Of a stretch of 64,000 nucleotides of DNA, positions 42,155 to 52,135 are shown one piece after another. The notes below the pieces were generated by a model, which was not told where the DNA came from, ran no database searches, and was given only the letters and a program-made list of their open reading frames with translations. The translations under genes and the position numbers were made by a program. Where the stretch lies: the NCBI RefSeq assembly GCF_051013375.1, contig NZ_CP142125.1; one strand, written 5' to 3'. Numbering within the stretch: position 1 is the stretch's first letter; every line of letters begins with the position of its first letter. This stretch comes from Kordia algicida (GTDB lineage Bacteria; Bacteroidota; Bacteroidia; Flavobacteriales; Flavobacteriaceae).

Positions 42155-43825
42155 CTAAATCCCTTTCGGAATCGCGTCAATGAGCTTTTGTGTGTAAGAA
42201 GATTTCGGATTTGCATAAATAGCATCTGCTTCGCCCAATTCTTCAATCTGTCCAGCATTCATTACCAATAATTGGTCGGAAATATACTTCACAACCGCCA
42301 AATCATGCGAAATAAAAATATACGTAAAGCCAAAATTATCTTTCAGTTCGTTTAGCAAATTCAGTACTTGTGCCTGAACCGAAATATCCAACGCAGAAAC
42401 CGATTCATCACAAATAATCAACTTTGGTTGCAACGCAATGGTGCGCGCAATTCCAATTCGTTGTCGCTGTCCGCCAGAAAACTCATGCGGATAGCGTCCA
42501 TAATACGAAGCGTCCAATCCAACACGCTCTAGCAATTCGAGTACTTTTTCCTTACGTTCGGTGTCGTTTGTGTACAAACCGTGTACTTTCATCGGTTCCA
42601 AAATGGCAGTTCCAATGGGAATTCGCGGATTCAATGAAGCAAAAGGATCTTGAAAAATAATCTGAATCTCTTTGCGCAAACTTCGGATCTCACGTTTAGA
42701 CAACTTCGTAATGTCTTGTCCTTTGTACAAAATCTCGCCTTCTGTTGCTTTGTGCAATTGCAAAATTGTATTGCCTAACGTAGATTTTCCACAACCAGAT
42801 TCGCCCACCAAACCGAGCGTTTCGCCTTCATATAACGAAAAACTTACGTCGTTTACTGCTTTCACTTCCGTAGATGTACCAAAAATGCCTGCGCTGCTAA
42901 AAAACGACTTTGATACGTTCTTTACCTCCAGCAAAGGCGCTTTCGCGTAAATGGACTCATGATGACGTTTTCGTTCCTCGGCAGAAACTACTTGCTGCGA
43001 AACGGTGCCTGCCAACACATCTTGAATCGTCGGTAGCTTTTTCAATCGAACATCTAACGAAGGTTTTGACTGCAATAACGCTTTGGTGTATTCGTGTTCA
43101 GGATGTAAAAACAGCTTGGAAGTTTTGCCATGTTCTACAATATTGCCTTGATACATCACTACAATTTTATCGGCAATTTCACTGACCAAAGACAAATCGT
43201 GCGAAATAAAAATAATGCCCATTTTAGTCTCTTGTTGTAGCTCTTTCAATAACAAAATAATTTCCTTCTGAACCGTTACGTCCAATGCTGTCGTGGGTTC
43301 GTCAGCAATCAATAACTTGGGTTTACAAGCAATTGCCATCGCAATCATAACACGTTGTTTTTGTCCGCCACTCAACTGATGTGGGTATGAGCTGTACATT
43401 TGGGCAACACGTGGTAACTTTACCTTTTCAAACAATGACAAAACAGTTGCTTTCACCTCTTTTTTTGTGCAAAATTTGTGTTGTAACAATACTTCTTCTA
43501 CCTGTTTCCCGCAGGTCATAGAAGGATTTAAAGAACTCATAGGTTCTTGAAAAATCATGGAAATTTCATTTCCGCGTAAGCGTTGAAACTCCTTATTAGA
43601 AAGTGAAACTAAATTTTGATCCTTATAAAGGATTTCCCCAGTAATAGTGACATTTTTATTCGGTAACAAGCCTAAAACAGCTAATGAAGAAACGGATTTT
43701 CCACTACCAGACTCACCAACTATACCCAGAATTTCATTAGAGGATACGGAATAGGAAATTCCATGAATAACTTCATTATCTTTAAAAGAAATGCTGAGGT
43801 TTTGTATATCGAGTAGTGTTTGCAT
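42155..43825 (-). CDS. Oligopeptide/dipeptide ABC transporter ATPase, fused D-F type
   Basis: A 556-residue protein with two complete ABC ATPase domains. The first has GESGSGKS, LSGGQKQRV and LLIADEPTTALDV; the second has GESGCGKS, FSGGQRQRI and LIICDESVSALDI. C-terminal oligopeptide-binding-type extensions follow each (YTKALLQSKPSLD and YTQKLIDAIPKGI). This is the DppD-DppF or OppD-OppF pair in one chain, powering peptide import with permeases that are not in this window. Monocistronic, as the 364 bases upstream belong to the next gene's promoter region. Confidence 0.9.
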   Translation of the reverse strand: MQTLLDIQNLSISFKDNEVIHGISYSVSSNEILGIVGESGSGKSVSSLAVLGLLPNKNVTITGEILYKDQNLVSLSNKEFQRLRGNEISMIFQEPMSSLNPSMTCGKQVEEVLLQHKFCTKKEVKATVLSLFEKVKLPRVAQMYSSYPHQLSGGQKQRVMIAMAIACKPKLLIADEPTTALDVTVQKEIILLLKELQQETKMGIIFISHDLSLVSEIADKIVVMYQGNIVEHGKTSKLFLHPEHEYTKALLQSKPSLDVRLKKLPTIQDVLAGTVSQQVVSAEERKRHHESIYAKAPLLEVKNVSKSFFSSAGIFGTSTEVKAVNDVSFSLYEGETLGLVGESGCGKSTLGNTILQLHKATEGEILYKGQDITKLSKREIRSLRKEIQIIFQDPFASLNPRIPIGTAILEPMKVHGLYTNDTERKEKVLELLERVGLDASYYGRYPHEFSGGQRQRIGIARTIALQPKLIICDESVSALDISVQAQVLNLLNELKDNFGFTYIFISHDLAVVKYISDQLLVMNAGQIEELGEADAIYANPKSSYTQKLIDAIPKGI

Positions 43826-44030
43826 TACTCAAATGTACACAAACAAATTGAGTTTTGCTCAAAAAAAGCAGCGTTAAAATTAGTTCAAAAAAACATTTTT
43901 ATTTCTATTTTTTTCTATAAAAAAAGTAAGGTATAAACATCGTTTATGCGTTTAAAAAACACAAAATGTAGGAAATTCTTAAAAAAATATGTAATTCATC
44001 GAAAATTTACATAAATTCTTAAAATATTAA
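43826..44030. other. Upstream intergenic region of the subtilisin gene
   Basis: AT-rich and gene-free. From 43826 there are several A runs and TTTTTCTATAAAAAAAG-type tracts; the shared element is at 44031-44057. No terminator or RNA is evident. Confidence 0.4.
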
Positions 44031-44057
44031 TAAAAAATTAACACTTTTGATTCGTTT
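44031..44057 (+). promoter_or_regulatory. Upstream element shared with the M43 protease gene
   Basis: T-AAAAAATTAACA-CT-TTTGAT-T-CGTTT, four differences from 29451-29477. It lies 133 bases before the ATG, followed by a TGAAA...TTTCA inverted repeat. Confidence 0.45.
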
Positions 44058-44189
44058 CAATGAAAAAAACTCAAAATTTCATTAGAATTTATGCATATAG
44101 TATATCATGAACCTAACTATTAAATGCAAACTACAGAGTTACTTCATTAAATAATTATTAACCTTATTAACAACCAAAAATTAACACCA

Positions 44190-47100
44190 ATGAAAAAAAA
44201 GTACCTTTCTTTAGGCTTGCTTGCCTTCGGTATGTTTTTTGCGCAAACTTCATTTGGACAAACAGACGCTGAAAAGCAAAAAATTGTGAGCCAATATGAT
44301 GTTCAAGCACTAGAAGCATTACAAAACAAATTTACCGCAGCGCAAGCACAAGAAAAGCAGAATGCAATTCGACTAGCTCGGCAAAACGGTTGGGACATTA
44401 GAAAAACACTAGCTGATGGAACACTAATCGAAATTCAAAAAGTTACTCCAGACGGAACACCAATTTACTACACCACATTTAATGTAGATGCTGCAAGATC
44501 AACAAGAACAAATTTCTTGAATTCTGGAGGTGGATTAGGACTGAACCTTATGGGGCAGAATATGACCGCCCATGTTTGGGATGGAGGAGTTGCAAGAGCA
44601 ACACACCAAGAATATGATGGGGCAGGAGGAAACAATCGTTTCTCTACAGGAGATTCTGGAGCTCTAAACTATCACTCTGCACACGTTACAGGAACCATTA
44701 TGGCTTCTGGAGTTGTGGCAGATGCTAAAGGAATGGCGCCACACGCAAGTGCAGTAGGATATGACTGGAATAGTGATTTGGCAGAAGCAACTTCGGAAGC
44801 ATCAAGCGGAATGTTGGTTTCCAACCACTCCTATGGTTTTAGAGGAGATTTAGTACCTGATTATTACTTTGGAGCATACATTACAGAATCTCGTGATTGG
44901 GATGAAATTATGTTTAACGCACCAAACTTTTTAATGGTAGTTGCCGCAGGAAATGATGGAAATCAAAATGGGTACAATGGAAGTCCTTTAGCAGGAAATA
45001 GCTCTTATGATAAATTAACAGGGCATTCAACTTCTAAGAATAACTTAGTTGTTGCCAACGCACAAGATGCTAGTATTGACGGAAGTGGAAACTTAGTTTC
45101 TGTATCTATCAATAGCTCTAGTAGTGAAGGTCCAACGGATGATTATCGTATCAAACCAGATATTACAGGAAACGGAACAGGCGTATACTCTACTTATCAA
45201 AACAGCGATACCGCTTATAATTCTATTACCGGAACATCAATGGCATCACCAAATGTAGCAGGTTCTGTATTATTATTACAACAACACTATAACAATACCA
45301 ATGGTTCTTTCGCGAGAGCAGCTACCATAAAAGGTATTGTTTTACACACTGCAGATGATGCAGGATCTAATGGTCCAGATGCTGTTTTTGGTTGGGGATT
45401 AATGAATGCAAAGCGTGCAGCAGAAGCTATCTCTAACAATGGAAACGAATCTAGAATTGAACAATTGACATTAACATCCGGACAATCATACACAATTACT
45501 GTAGATTCTGATGGAGTAAATCCATTATTAGCTTCAATTTCGTGGACAGATCGTGCAGGAACAGCAACTACGGCTACAAATTCCTCTACGGCAGTATTGG
45601 TGAATGACTTAGATATTAGAGTAACAAAAGGAGGAACAACTTACAATCCGTGGAGATTAACGGGTGTTACAACAAATGGAAAAGGAGACAATACCGTAGA
45701 TCCTTACGAAAGAGTAGACGTTTCTGGAGCTTCAGGAACATACACAATTACAGTAACACATAAAGGCTCTTTAGTCGGTGGAAGTCAAGACTTCTCACTA
45801 ATTGTAACAGGATTGACAGGAACACCAGTGGTTTGTAATGCAACTACGCCAACAGGAGTTGCTACTTCAGGAGTTACAGATGCCGAAGCAACGGTTTCAT
45901 GGACAGCAGTTCCAAGCGCTACGTATGATGTGCGATACCGTCAAGTAGGAACTAGTACGTGGATAACAAACCCTGTTTCTGGAACATCTACAACATTGAC
46001 AGGATTGTCAGCAACAACTCAATATGAAGTGCAAGTGCGTAGTAAATGTACAAGTGGAAATTCTTCTTACAGTGCTTCTATAAACTTTACAACTACAGAA
46101 TTCCAGCTAAATTATTGTGCTTCAAATGGAAATAGTGTGGCTGACGAATATATCAGTAGAGTACAGTTGGCAACTTTAGATAATAGCTCTGGAGCTGCGA
46201 CTGGTGGATATGCTGATTTCACTTCAGAATCTACATCGTTAACAAAAAATCAGACATATACAATAACAGTGACGCCAACGTGGACAGGAACTACGTATAG
46301 CGAAGGCTATAGCGTTTGGATTGACTATAACCAAGATGGTGATTTTACAGATGCAGGTGAGCAAGTGTGGACACAAGCAGCGACACAAACAACACCTGTA
46401 AGCGGTTCATTTACGGTACCAACTTCGGCAACTAATGGTGCTACACGTATGCGTGTTTCTATGAAATACAATGGTGTTCCAACATCGTGTGAGTCGTTCT
46501 CGTATGGAGAGGTTGAAGATTATACTGTAAACATCAGTGCAGGTGTAGCAGATACGGTAGCACCCGTAATTACATTAAACGGCGCAGCAACGATCAATCT
46601 AACTGTAGGTGATTCGTTTACCGATCCAGGCGCAACAGCAACAGACAATGTTGATGGAAACTTAACGTCAAGTATTGTAGTGACAGGTTCTGTAAACACT
46701 TCTGTTGAAGGAACATATACATTAAACTATAATGTAAGTGATGCCGCAGGAAACGCAGCAACGCAAGTTTCTCGTACGGTAAATGTAAATGCAGCTAGCT
46801 CAGGAAGCTGTGCAGGACAAGTATCATCTTTCCCATACAGTGAAGGATTTGAAAATACTTTGGGTGCGTGGACACAATCTACAGCAGATGATATTAACTG
46901 GACCGTTGATGCATCAGGAACACCTTCAAGCAACACAGGGCCAAGTTCAGCAACAGAAGGATCATACTATATCTTTGTTGAAGCCTCTGGAAATGGAACA
47001 GGATATCCAACAAAACAAGCAATTTTAAACTCTCCATGCTTTGACTTAAGCGGAGAAACACAAGCTACATTTGCATTTGGTTACCACATGTATGGCGCAG

Positions 47101-47939
47101 CAGATATGGGAAGTATTTCAGTTGAAGCAAGTGACGACGATGGTGCTACATGGACATCTTTATGGAGTGAAACTGGAAACAAAGGAAACTCTTGGCAAAC
47201 GGCAAGTATAGATTTAGCAGCGTATGTTGGTGGAACGGTACAATTACGTTTCAACAGAATTACAGGAGCTACTTGGCAAGCAGATATTGCAATAGATGAT
47301 GTAAGTTTAACAACAAGTGGCGGAAGTGGACCATCTTGTTCTAATGTATCTCTATCAATTACTTTTGATAATTATCCAGAAGAAACAAGCTGGGAAATCA
47401 CAAATAGTGGCGGAACAGTAGTTGCTTCAGGCGGAACGTACGGTTCTCAAGCAGATGGATCTACATTAAATATTGATGTTGGATGTTTAGATGACGGATG
47501 TTATGATTTCACAATTACAGACACGTATGGTGACGGAATTTGCTGTACGTATGGAAATGGTTCGTTTACGTTAACAAATGATGACACAGGCGCAACACTA
47601 GCTTCTGGAGGATCATTCACGTCGTCTGATACAACGAATTTCTGTTTAACAGGTACGACAACAACTTCTACTGACTATTATGTAACTACAAACGATGACA
47701 CATTATTATCATCTTTTGAAATTCAAATCTATCCAAATCCTGTAAAAGGAGATCGATTGAATGTAAGAACAATGCAAGACAACGCAAGTTATGCCATCGT
47801 AAACATGATGGGACAAGAAGTTGCTAAAGGAAAAATAGTTTCAGGAACTGTAAATGTATCTACTCTAAGAGCAGGTGTATACATGATTCAAGTACAAGCT
47901 GGATCAAAAACAGTGACTAAGAAATTTGTAAAACAATAA
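44190..47939 (+). CDS. Secreted S8 subtilisin with T9SS sorting domain
   Basis: A 1249-residue secreted protease with a signal peptide (LLAFGMFFAQTSFGQ). Its S8 domain has Asp131 in AHVWDGG, His165 in YHSAHVTGTI and Ser350 in GTSMASPNVAG. Then come, in order, a P-domain-like beta region, fibronectin type III (VSWTAVPSATYDVRYRQVG), a GEVED domain (VWIDYNQDGDFTDAGEQVW and GEVEDYTV) and an immunoglobulin-like DUF5011 domain (DPGATATDNVDGNLT). A MAM-like domain (SEGFENTLGAWTQ...), the DTYGDGICCTYG domain also seen in the M43 protease, and a T9SS type A C-terminal domain (MGQEVAKGKI..GVYMIQVQAGSKTVTKKFVKQ) complete it. Exported through the T9SS to the cell surface or medium. Confidence 0.93.
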   Translation: MKKKYLSLGLLAFGMFFAQTSFGQTDAEKQKIVSQYDVQALEALQNKFTAAQAQEKQNAIRLARQNGWDIRKTLADGTLIEIQKVTPDGTPIYYTTFNVDAARSTRTNFLNSGGGLGLNLMGQNMTAHVWDGGVARATHQEYDGAGGNNRFSTGDSGALNYHSAHVTGTIMASGVVADAKGMAPHASAVGYDWNSDLAEATSEASSGMLVSNHSYGFRGDLVPDYYFGAYITESRDWDEIMFNAPNFLMVVAAGNDGNQNGYNGSPLAGNSSYDKLTGHSTSKNNLVVANAQDASIDGSGNLVSVSINSSSSEGPTDDYRIKPDITGNGTGVYSTYQNSDTAYNSITGTSMASPNVAGSVLLLQQHYNNTNGSFARAATIKGIVLHTADDAGSNGPDAVFGWGLMNAKRAAEAISNNGNESRIEQLTLTSGQSYTITVDSDGVNPLLASISWTDRAGTATTATNSSTAVLVNDLDIRVTKGGTTYNPWRLTGVTTNGKGDNTVDPYERVDVSGASGTYTITVTHKGSLVGGSQDFSLIVTGLTGTPVVCNATTPTGVATSGVTDAEATVSWTAVPSATYDVRYRQVGTSTWITNPVSGTSTTLTGLSATTQYEVQVRSKCTSGNSSYSASINFTTTEFQLNYCASNGNSVADEYISRVQLATLDNSSGAATGGYADFTSESTSLTKNQTYTITVTPTWTGTTYSEGYSVWIDYNQDGDFTDAGEQVWTQAATQTTPVSGSFTVPTSATNGATRMRVSMKYNGVPTSCESFSYGEVEDYTVNISAGVADTVAPVITLNGAATINLTVGDSFTDPGATATDNVDGNLTSSIVVTGSVNTSVEGTYTLNYNVSDAAGNAATQVSRTVNVNAASSGSCAGQVSSFPYSEGFENTLGAWTQSTADDINWTVDASGTPSSNTGPSSATEGSYYIFVEASGNGTGYPTKQAILNSPCFDLSGETQATFAFGYHMYGAADMGSISVEASDDDGATWTSLWSETGNKGNSWQTASIDLAAYVGGTVQLRFNRITGATWQADIAIDDVSLTTSGGSGPSCSNVSLSITFDNYPEETSWEITNSGGTVVASGGTYGSQADGSTLNIDVGCLDDGCYDFTITDTYGDGICCTYGNGSFTLTNDDTGATLASGGSFTSSDTTNFCLTGTTTTSTDYYVTTNDDTLLSSFEIQIYPNPVKGDRLNVRTMQDNASYAIVNMMGQEVAKGKIVSGTVNVSTLRAGVYMIQVQAGSKTVTKKFVKQ

Positions 47940-47975
47940 TACCCAGAATAACTAGTAAATTTAGAGTGTTAAAAA

Positions 47976-48007
47976 GCCCAAGCGCATATATGTGCTTGGG
48001 TTTTTTT
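47976..48007 (+). terminator. Terminator after the subtilisin
   Basis: CCCAAGCGCATA/TATGTGCTTGGG with one G-U pair, then seven Ts. Confidence 0.9.
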
Positions 48008-48084
48008 AGGTTAATATTGCGGTATTTTTTTCGGAAGATAAGCCATTAACACTTTTGTAAAGATATTTTACTTAGTTTTGAAGT

Positions 48085-48411
48085 GTGATCCAGAAATCGA
48101 ACATACTTAAAATACAGAGTGCATTCCTGCTTATCATTTTTATCATGATAAAACTAGGAGTGGCACATTCAGTTTCTCATGCCTTCTCAGATGATGACAT
48201 TGCAGAGTGCGATCATTGTTTTTTAATTGTAGATTCCAATAAAACCTATTCTTTTGATTGCAATACAGAGACTTATACAAGCTCAATATCTCTTGTAGAA
48301 TCTGCTCACAAACCTATCATAATATTATATAAAAATCCTATAATTAGAGCATATCACTCTAGTCAATTCTTCAACAAGCCACCGCCATCGGTTGCACATA
48401 GTATAGGATAA
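48085..48411 (+). CDS. Small exported protein with Cys/His-rich segment
   Basis: A 108-residue protein, start GTG 48085. An N-terminal hydrophobic segment (FLLIIFIMIKLGVA) is a signal peptide or anchor. The sequence HSVSHAFSDDDIAECDHCFLIVD contains a His/Cys pattern (H-x3-H, C-x2-C) that may bind metal. The C-terminus ends FNKPPPSVAHSIG. Small proteins like this lie near metal- or TonB-dependent transport genes in Flavobacteria, but I do not recognise a family. It may be expressed with the ABC operon 180 bases downstream. Confidence 0.5.
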   Translation: MIQKSNILKIQSAFLLIIFIMIKLGVAHSVSHAFSDDDIAECDHCFLIVDSNKTYSFDCNTETYTSSISLVESAHKPIIILYKNPIIRAYHSSQFFNKPPPSVAHSIG

Positions 48412-48591
48412 AATTTTTGTAATTCAATTCATTGAGTACCTATAAGATGCTACAAGTATATTGGAAAGCATCAAAGTATGTATTCGTTTTTTGAGCTTCC
48501 TATCCATTTCTCAACAAACATAATTCACAAAAACGCTTTATTACATTGCAAATCAATGTGATAAAAGGGTCACTATTTAATACCAATATTT

Positions 48592-49302
48592 ATGATACTA
48601 ATAGATAACCTTACCAAAACGTATGGAGATTTAACTGCTTTAGATTCACTTTGCTTACAAGTAAAAGAAGGTGAAATTTATTGCCTCTTAGGAGCTAATG
48701 GAGCAGGAAAAACGACTACCATCAATCTGCTTCTAGGGTTTATAAAACCTACTTCTGGAAGTGCTTTTATAAATGATATTAACGTTGTTGAACAACCAAA
48801 GCTTACAAAAAACTACTTGGCATACATTCCAGAAAACTTAATGTTATACCCAAGTTTAACGGCGGTAGAAAATCTTGATTATTTTTCAGGAATAGCCAAT
48901 AAAAAATTCAACAAAGAAGAATTGGAAGCATTTCTAACAGAAGCAGGATTGCAAACATCAGCATTTCATAAATCAGTTTCCAAATATTCCAAAGGAATGC
49001 GACAAAAAGTAGGAATTGCTATTGCCTTAGCCAAAGATGCTAAAGTATTATTATTGGATGAACCTACTTCTGGACTCGATCCAAAAGCAAGTAATGAATT
49101 TGGACAATTACTACAAAAACTACGACAAAAAGGAGTTGCGACTTTAATGGCGACACACGATTTATTCAGAGCCAAAGAAGTAGCCACCACTATTGGAGTT
49201 ATGAAAGATGGACAGTTAAAACACCAATGGTCAGTTGATGAACTTTCACTGAAAGAGCTAGAAGATAGTTACTTAGAAACAATGTCTTATAATTCACTAT
49301 AG
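48592..49302 (+). CDS. ABC transporter ATP-binding protein
   Basis: A 236-residue ABC ATPase. Walker A GANGAGKTT, signature YSKGMRQKVG, Walker B LLLDEPTSGLD and the His-switch LMATHDLFR. The family is the one that works with ABC-2-type permeases of the DUF3526 kind, two of which follow directly. Start ATG 48592; the stop is 2 bases before the next start codon. First gene of a four-gene operon. Confidence 0.9.
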   Translation: MILIDNLTKTYGDLTALDSLCLQVKEGEIYCLLGANGAGKTTTINLLLGFIKPTSGSAFINDINVVEQPKLTKNYLAYIPENLMLYPSLTAVENLDYFSGIANKKFNKEELEAFLTEAGLQTSAFHKSVSKYSKGMRQKVGIAIALAKDAKVLLLDEPTSGLDPKASNEFGQLLQKLRQKGVATLMATHDLFRAKEVATTIGVMKDGQLKHQWSVDELSLKELEDSYLETMSYNSL

Positions 49303-49304
49303 TC

Positions 49305-50711
49305 ATGGTAATAGATACATTCAAAAAAGAAACCAAAGAATTATGGCGAGATGGTCGTGTTCGTATTGCTTTCATCATTGTATTACTTTTAACGGCGATT
49401 GCTACCTTTATTAGCACAAAACACTATCAAAGTATAAACGAGCAATACCTTGAAGCAAATACTACAGAAAGAGAAATTTGGGATAATCAAGGAGAAAAAA
49501 ATCCACATTCTGCGGCGCATTATGGAACGTATGCATTCAAGCCGAAATACCCGTTATCTTTAATAGATCAAGGAGTTGATAAATACACAGGAACTTCCAT
49601 CTTTTTAGAAGCTCACAAACGAAATGAAGCACAATTCGTAGCCGCTTCCGATCAAACAGGTTTGGCACGTTTTGGAGATTTAACGCCAGATTTTATTCTA
49701 TTATTCATCATTCCGCTACTGCTCATTTTAGTAGCATACAATAGCATTACCAAAGAAAAAGAAAGAGGTACGCTTACATTGCTAAACAGTCAGGGTGCAA
49801 TTGGTTGGAAAATAGTCTTAGGAAAGTGGCTTGCTATTTTTTTACCTATATTCATACTAGCATTTTTGCTATTCATACTTACAGGAATCTTACTTTCTAG
49901 TTTGCCAGATTTTGGCGTTTTTAGTTGGTCATCACTATTCACACTTTTTGGTACATATATGGTGTATTATGCCATCTTTATCAATTTAGTATTAATCATA
50001 TCTGCATCTGTCAAAAAATCGGGAATTTCATTAGTACTATCATTAAGCGTTTGGATTTTAGTCTGCTTGGTGTTGCCTAAAGTAGCGAGCAATCTAGCAG
50101 AATACAAATATCCGTATCCGACAAGGCAAGAATTCAGTGAAAACATTGCGCAAGATAAAAAACAAGGATTGGATGGTCACAATCCGTGGAGCAAAGCCGC
50201 CAAAGAACTAGAAGAAAACACTTTAAAAGAATATGGAGTAGACAGTTTAAGTCAATTACCATTTAATTACGATGCGTACCGAATGCAAAAAGGAGAAGAA
50301 CACGAAGCTGAAATTTACTTTAAGCATTACAACTATTTAAAAACGCAGTACGGAAATCAAAGTAGCATTTACCAAAAACTAGCAGCAATTTCTCCGTACT
50401 TACCTACACGATTTTTAAGTATGGCAATTGCGAAGACAGATTACAACACACATTGGGATTTTTCAGATGCCGCAGAAAACTATCGTATTGAAAGTCAAAA
50501 GTTTCTCAATGACCATTTTGCCAAAGAATCAAAATATGGAGAATGGGATTTTAAAGCAGATGCAGAATTTTGGAAAAAACTACCAAAATTTAACTACGAA
50601 CCACCATCACTATCAGAAACAATCAAAACAAATACTTCTAGTGTTGTTATCATGTTGATATGGCTTGTTGGAACTTTTACATTGTTGTTTTTCACCACTA
50701 AATCGCTCTAA
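49305..50711 (+). CDS. ABC-2-type permease, DUF3526 family (first)
   Basis: A 468-residue membrane protein. One N-terminal helix (IAFIIVLLLTAIATFIS), a long extracytoplasmic domain, further helices (FILLFIIPLLLILVAYNSI, WLAIFLPIFILAFLLFILTGILL, FGTYMVYYAIFINLVLIISASV, LVLSLSVWILVCLVL) and a C-terminal helix. The intracellular loop KEKERGTLTLLNSQG is the family's coupling segment. It is one half of a pair with the next gene and works with the ATPase upstream. Substrate unknown. Confidence 0.85.
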   Translation: MVIDTFKKETKELWRDGRVRIAFIIVLLLTAIATFISTKHYQSINEQYLEANTTEREIWDNQGEKNPHSAAHYGTYAFKPKYPLSLIDQGVDKYTGTSIFLEAHKRNEAQFVAASDQTGLARFGDLTPDFILLFIIPLLLILVAYNSITKEKERGTLTLLNSQGAIGWKIVLGKWLAIFLPIFILAFLLFILTGILLSSLPDFGVFSWSSLFTLFGTYMVYYAIFINLVLIISASVKKSGISLVLSLSVWILVCLVLPKVASNLAEYKYPYPTRQEFSENIAQDKKQGLDGHNPWSKAAKELEENTLKEYGVDSLSQLPFNYDAYRMQKGEEHEAEIYFKHYNYLKTQYGNQSSIYQKLAAISPYLPTRFLSMAIAKTDYNTHWDFSDAAENYRIESQKFLNDHFAKESKYGEWDFKADAEFWKKLPKFNYEPPSLSETIKTNTSSVVIMLIWLVGTFTLLFFTTKSL

Positions 50712-50713
50712 AA

Positions 50714-52135
50714 ATGTTAAAATATAATTTTAAATATGAATGGCTACTATTGATCCGAAATCGATGGATTCAATTGCTTAGCATACTATTATTGTTACTT
50801 TTCGGATTTGCGGTTTACAACGGCGTTCAAAAAGTAGAAACACGTCAGGCAAATATTACTGCGGCAATCACAGAATTAAAATCGCAAGAAACAGAAACAT
50901 TAAGCGTATTAGATTCTCTCGAAAAAGGACTGGAAGTTAGCGTATCAAGATGGCGATTGCCTTCAAGAGCAGTTGTGGTTGGAAACTCCTTATCGAGAGT
51001 TGTAAATATGCCAGCAAAATCAACCGCTTTTATAGCAACAGGACAATCAGATTTATTTGTACACTATGTAAAACCTACGGTTACAGGAGACGATCTATCT
51101 TTAAGCTATACTGAAATGACAAGTCCGGTACAATTACTCTTTGGAAGTTTTGATTTGGCATTTGTAATTATTTACCTATTGCCTTTATTAATCATCGCAT
51201 TCTCTTTCAACGTGTTAGCTTCTGAGCGAGAAAGCGGAACACTAAAACTTTTGGCTTCTCAACCAATTCGTATCAGAGTTTGGGTATTGCAAAAATTAGG
51301 ATTGCGCTTTTTTTGGTTGCTCTTGTGTATCATTGTAACATTAGTAATTGTCTTTGCCATTTTCAAATTTAATTTTGCTACAGGATGGACTTCATTAGTA
51401 GTATTGTTAAGCTACATCTTAGTATATGCGTTATTTTGGTTTGTATTGGCATTTGCGACAAACATTTGGATTCGTAGTTCGGCAAAAAACGCCATTGCAC
51501 TTATAGGTTTTTGGGTATTCTTTGTACTCTTGTCTCCTTCTATCTTAAATCAGCAGAGTAATACGTTATATCCAATTCCATCACGTACATTAATGCTAAA
51601 TCAAATGCGAACGCTCAAAGCAGAAGCAACTAAAAAACAAGATGAAATTTTGGATAATTATTTAAGAGATCATCCTGAATATGCCATTAATGATAGTACC
51701 CAAACGCGAAATTTTTACCACAGATACATGGCAACACAAAACTTGGTAAAAGAAGAGCTAAGTCCGGTGGTAGAAAAGTTTGAAACACAACTAGAACATC
51801 AGCATCAGTGGGTACATACATTCAGTTGGTTGTCGCCTGCGTTAACTGTTCAAAATGCACTAAATGATTTAGCAGGAACTTCCGAAAAAGACTATCAAAA
51901 CTTTAGGCATCAAAGTTTAGAATTTGCTCAAGAATGGAGAAACTTCTTCATTACTTACATGTTCAACAATCAAAAATTCAAAAAAAGTGATTATCAAAAA
52001 CTTCCCTCTTTTACATACACTTACAAAAATGAAGTTGGTTACTTAAGAATTTTAGGCTTGCTCGCCATTAGTTTCATCATTGTTGCATTTGTATTTATTC
52101 TAAAACCTATGAAATACTTAACTGTAACAGAATGA
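50714..52135 (+). CDS. ABC-2-type permease, DUF3526 family (second)
   Basis: A 473-residue paralogue of the previous permease: N-terminal helix (LLSILLLLLFGFAVYN), helices (LAFVIIYLLPLLIIAFSFNVLA, FFWLLLCIIVTLVIVFAIF, LVVLLSYILVYALFWFVLAFA, AIALIGFWVFFVLLSPSIL) and the coupling segment ASERESGTLKLLASQP. It begins 2 bases after the first permease stop and overlaps the following DUF5916 gene by four bases (ATGA). Confidence 0.85.
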   Translation: MLKYNFKYEWLLLIRNRWIQLLSILLLLLFGFAVYNGVQKVETRQANITAAITELKSQETETLSVLDSLEKGLEVSVSRWRLPSRAVVVGNSLSRVVNMPAKSTAFIATGQSDLFVHYVKPTVTGDDLSLSYTEMTSPVQLLFGSFDLAFVIIYLLPLLIIAFSFNVLASERESGTLKLLASQPIRIRVWVLQKLGLRFFWLLLCIIVTLVIVFAIFKFNFATGWTSLVVLLSYILVYALFWFVLAFATNIWIRSSAKNAIALIGFWVFFVLLSPSILNQQSNTLYPIPSRTLMLNQMRTLKAEATKKQDEILDNYLRDHPEYAINDSTQTRNFYHRYMATQNLVKEELSPVVEKFETQLEHQHQWVHTFSWLSPALTVQNALNDLAGTSEKDYQNFRHQSLEFAQEWRNFFITYMFNNQKFKKSDYQKLPSFTYTYKNEVGYLRILGLLAISFIIVAFVFILKPMKYLTVTE

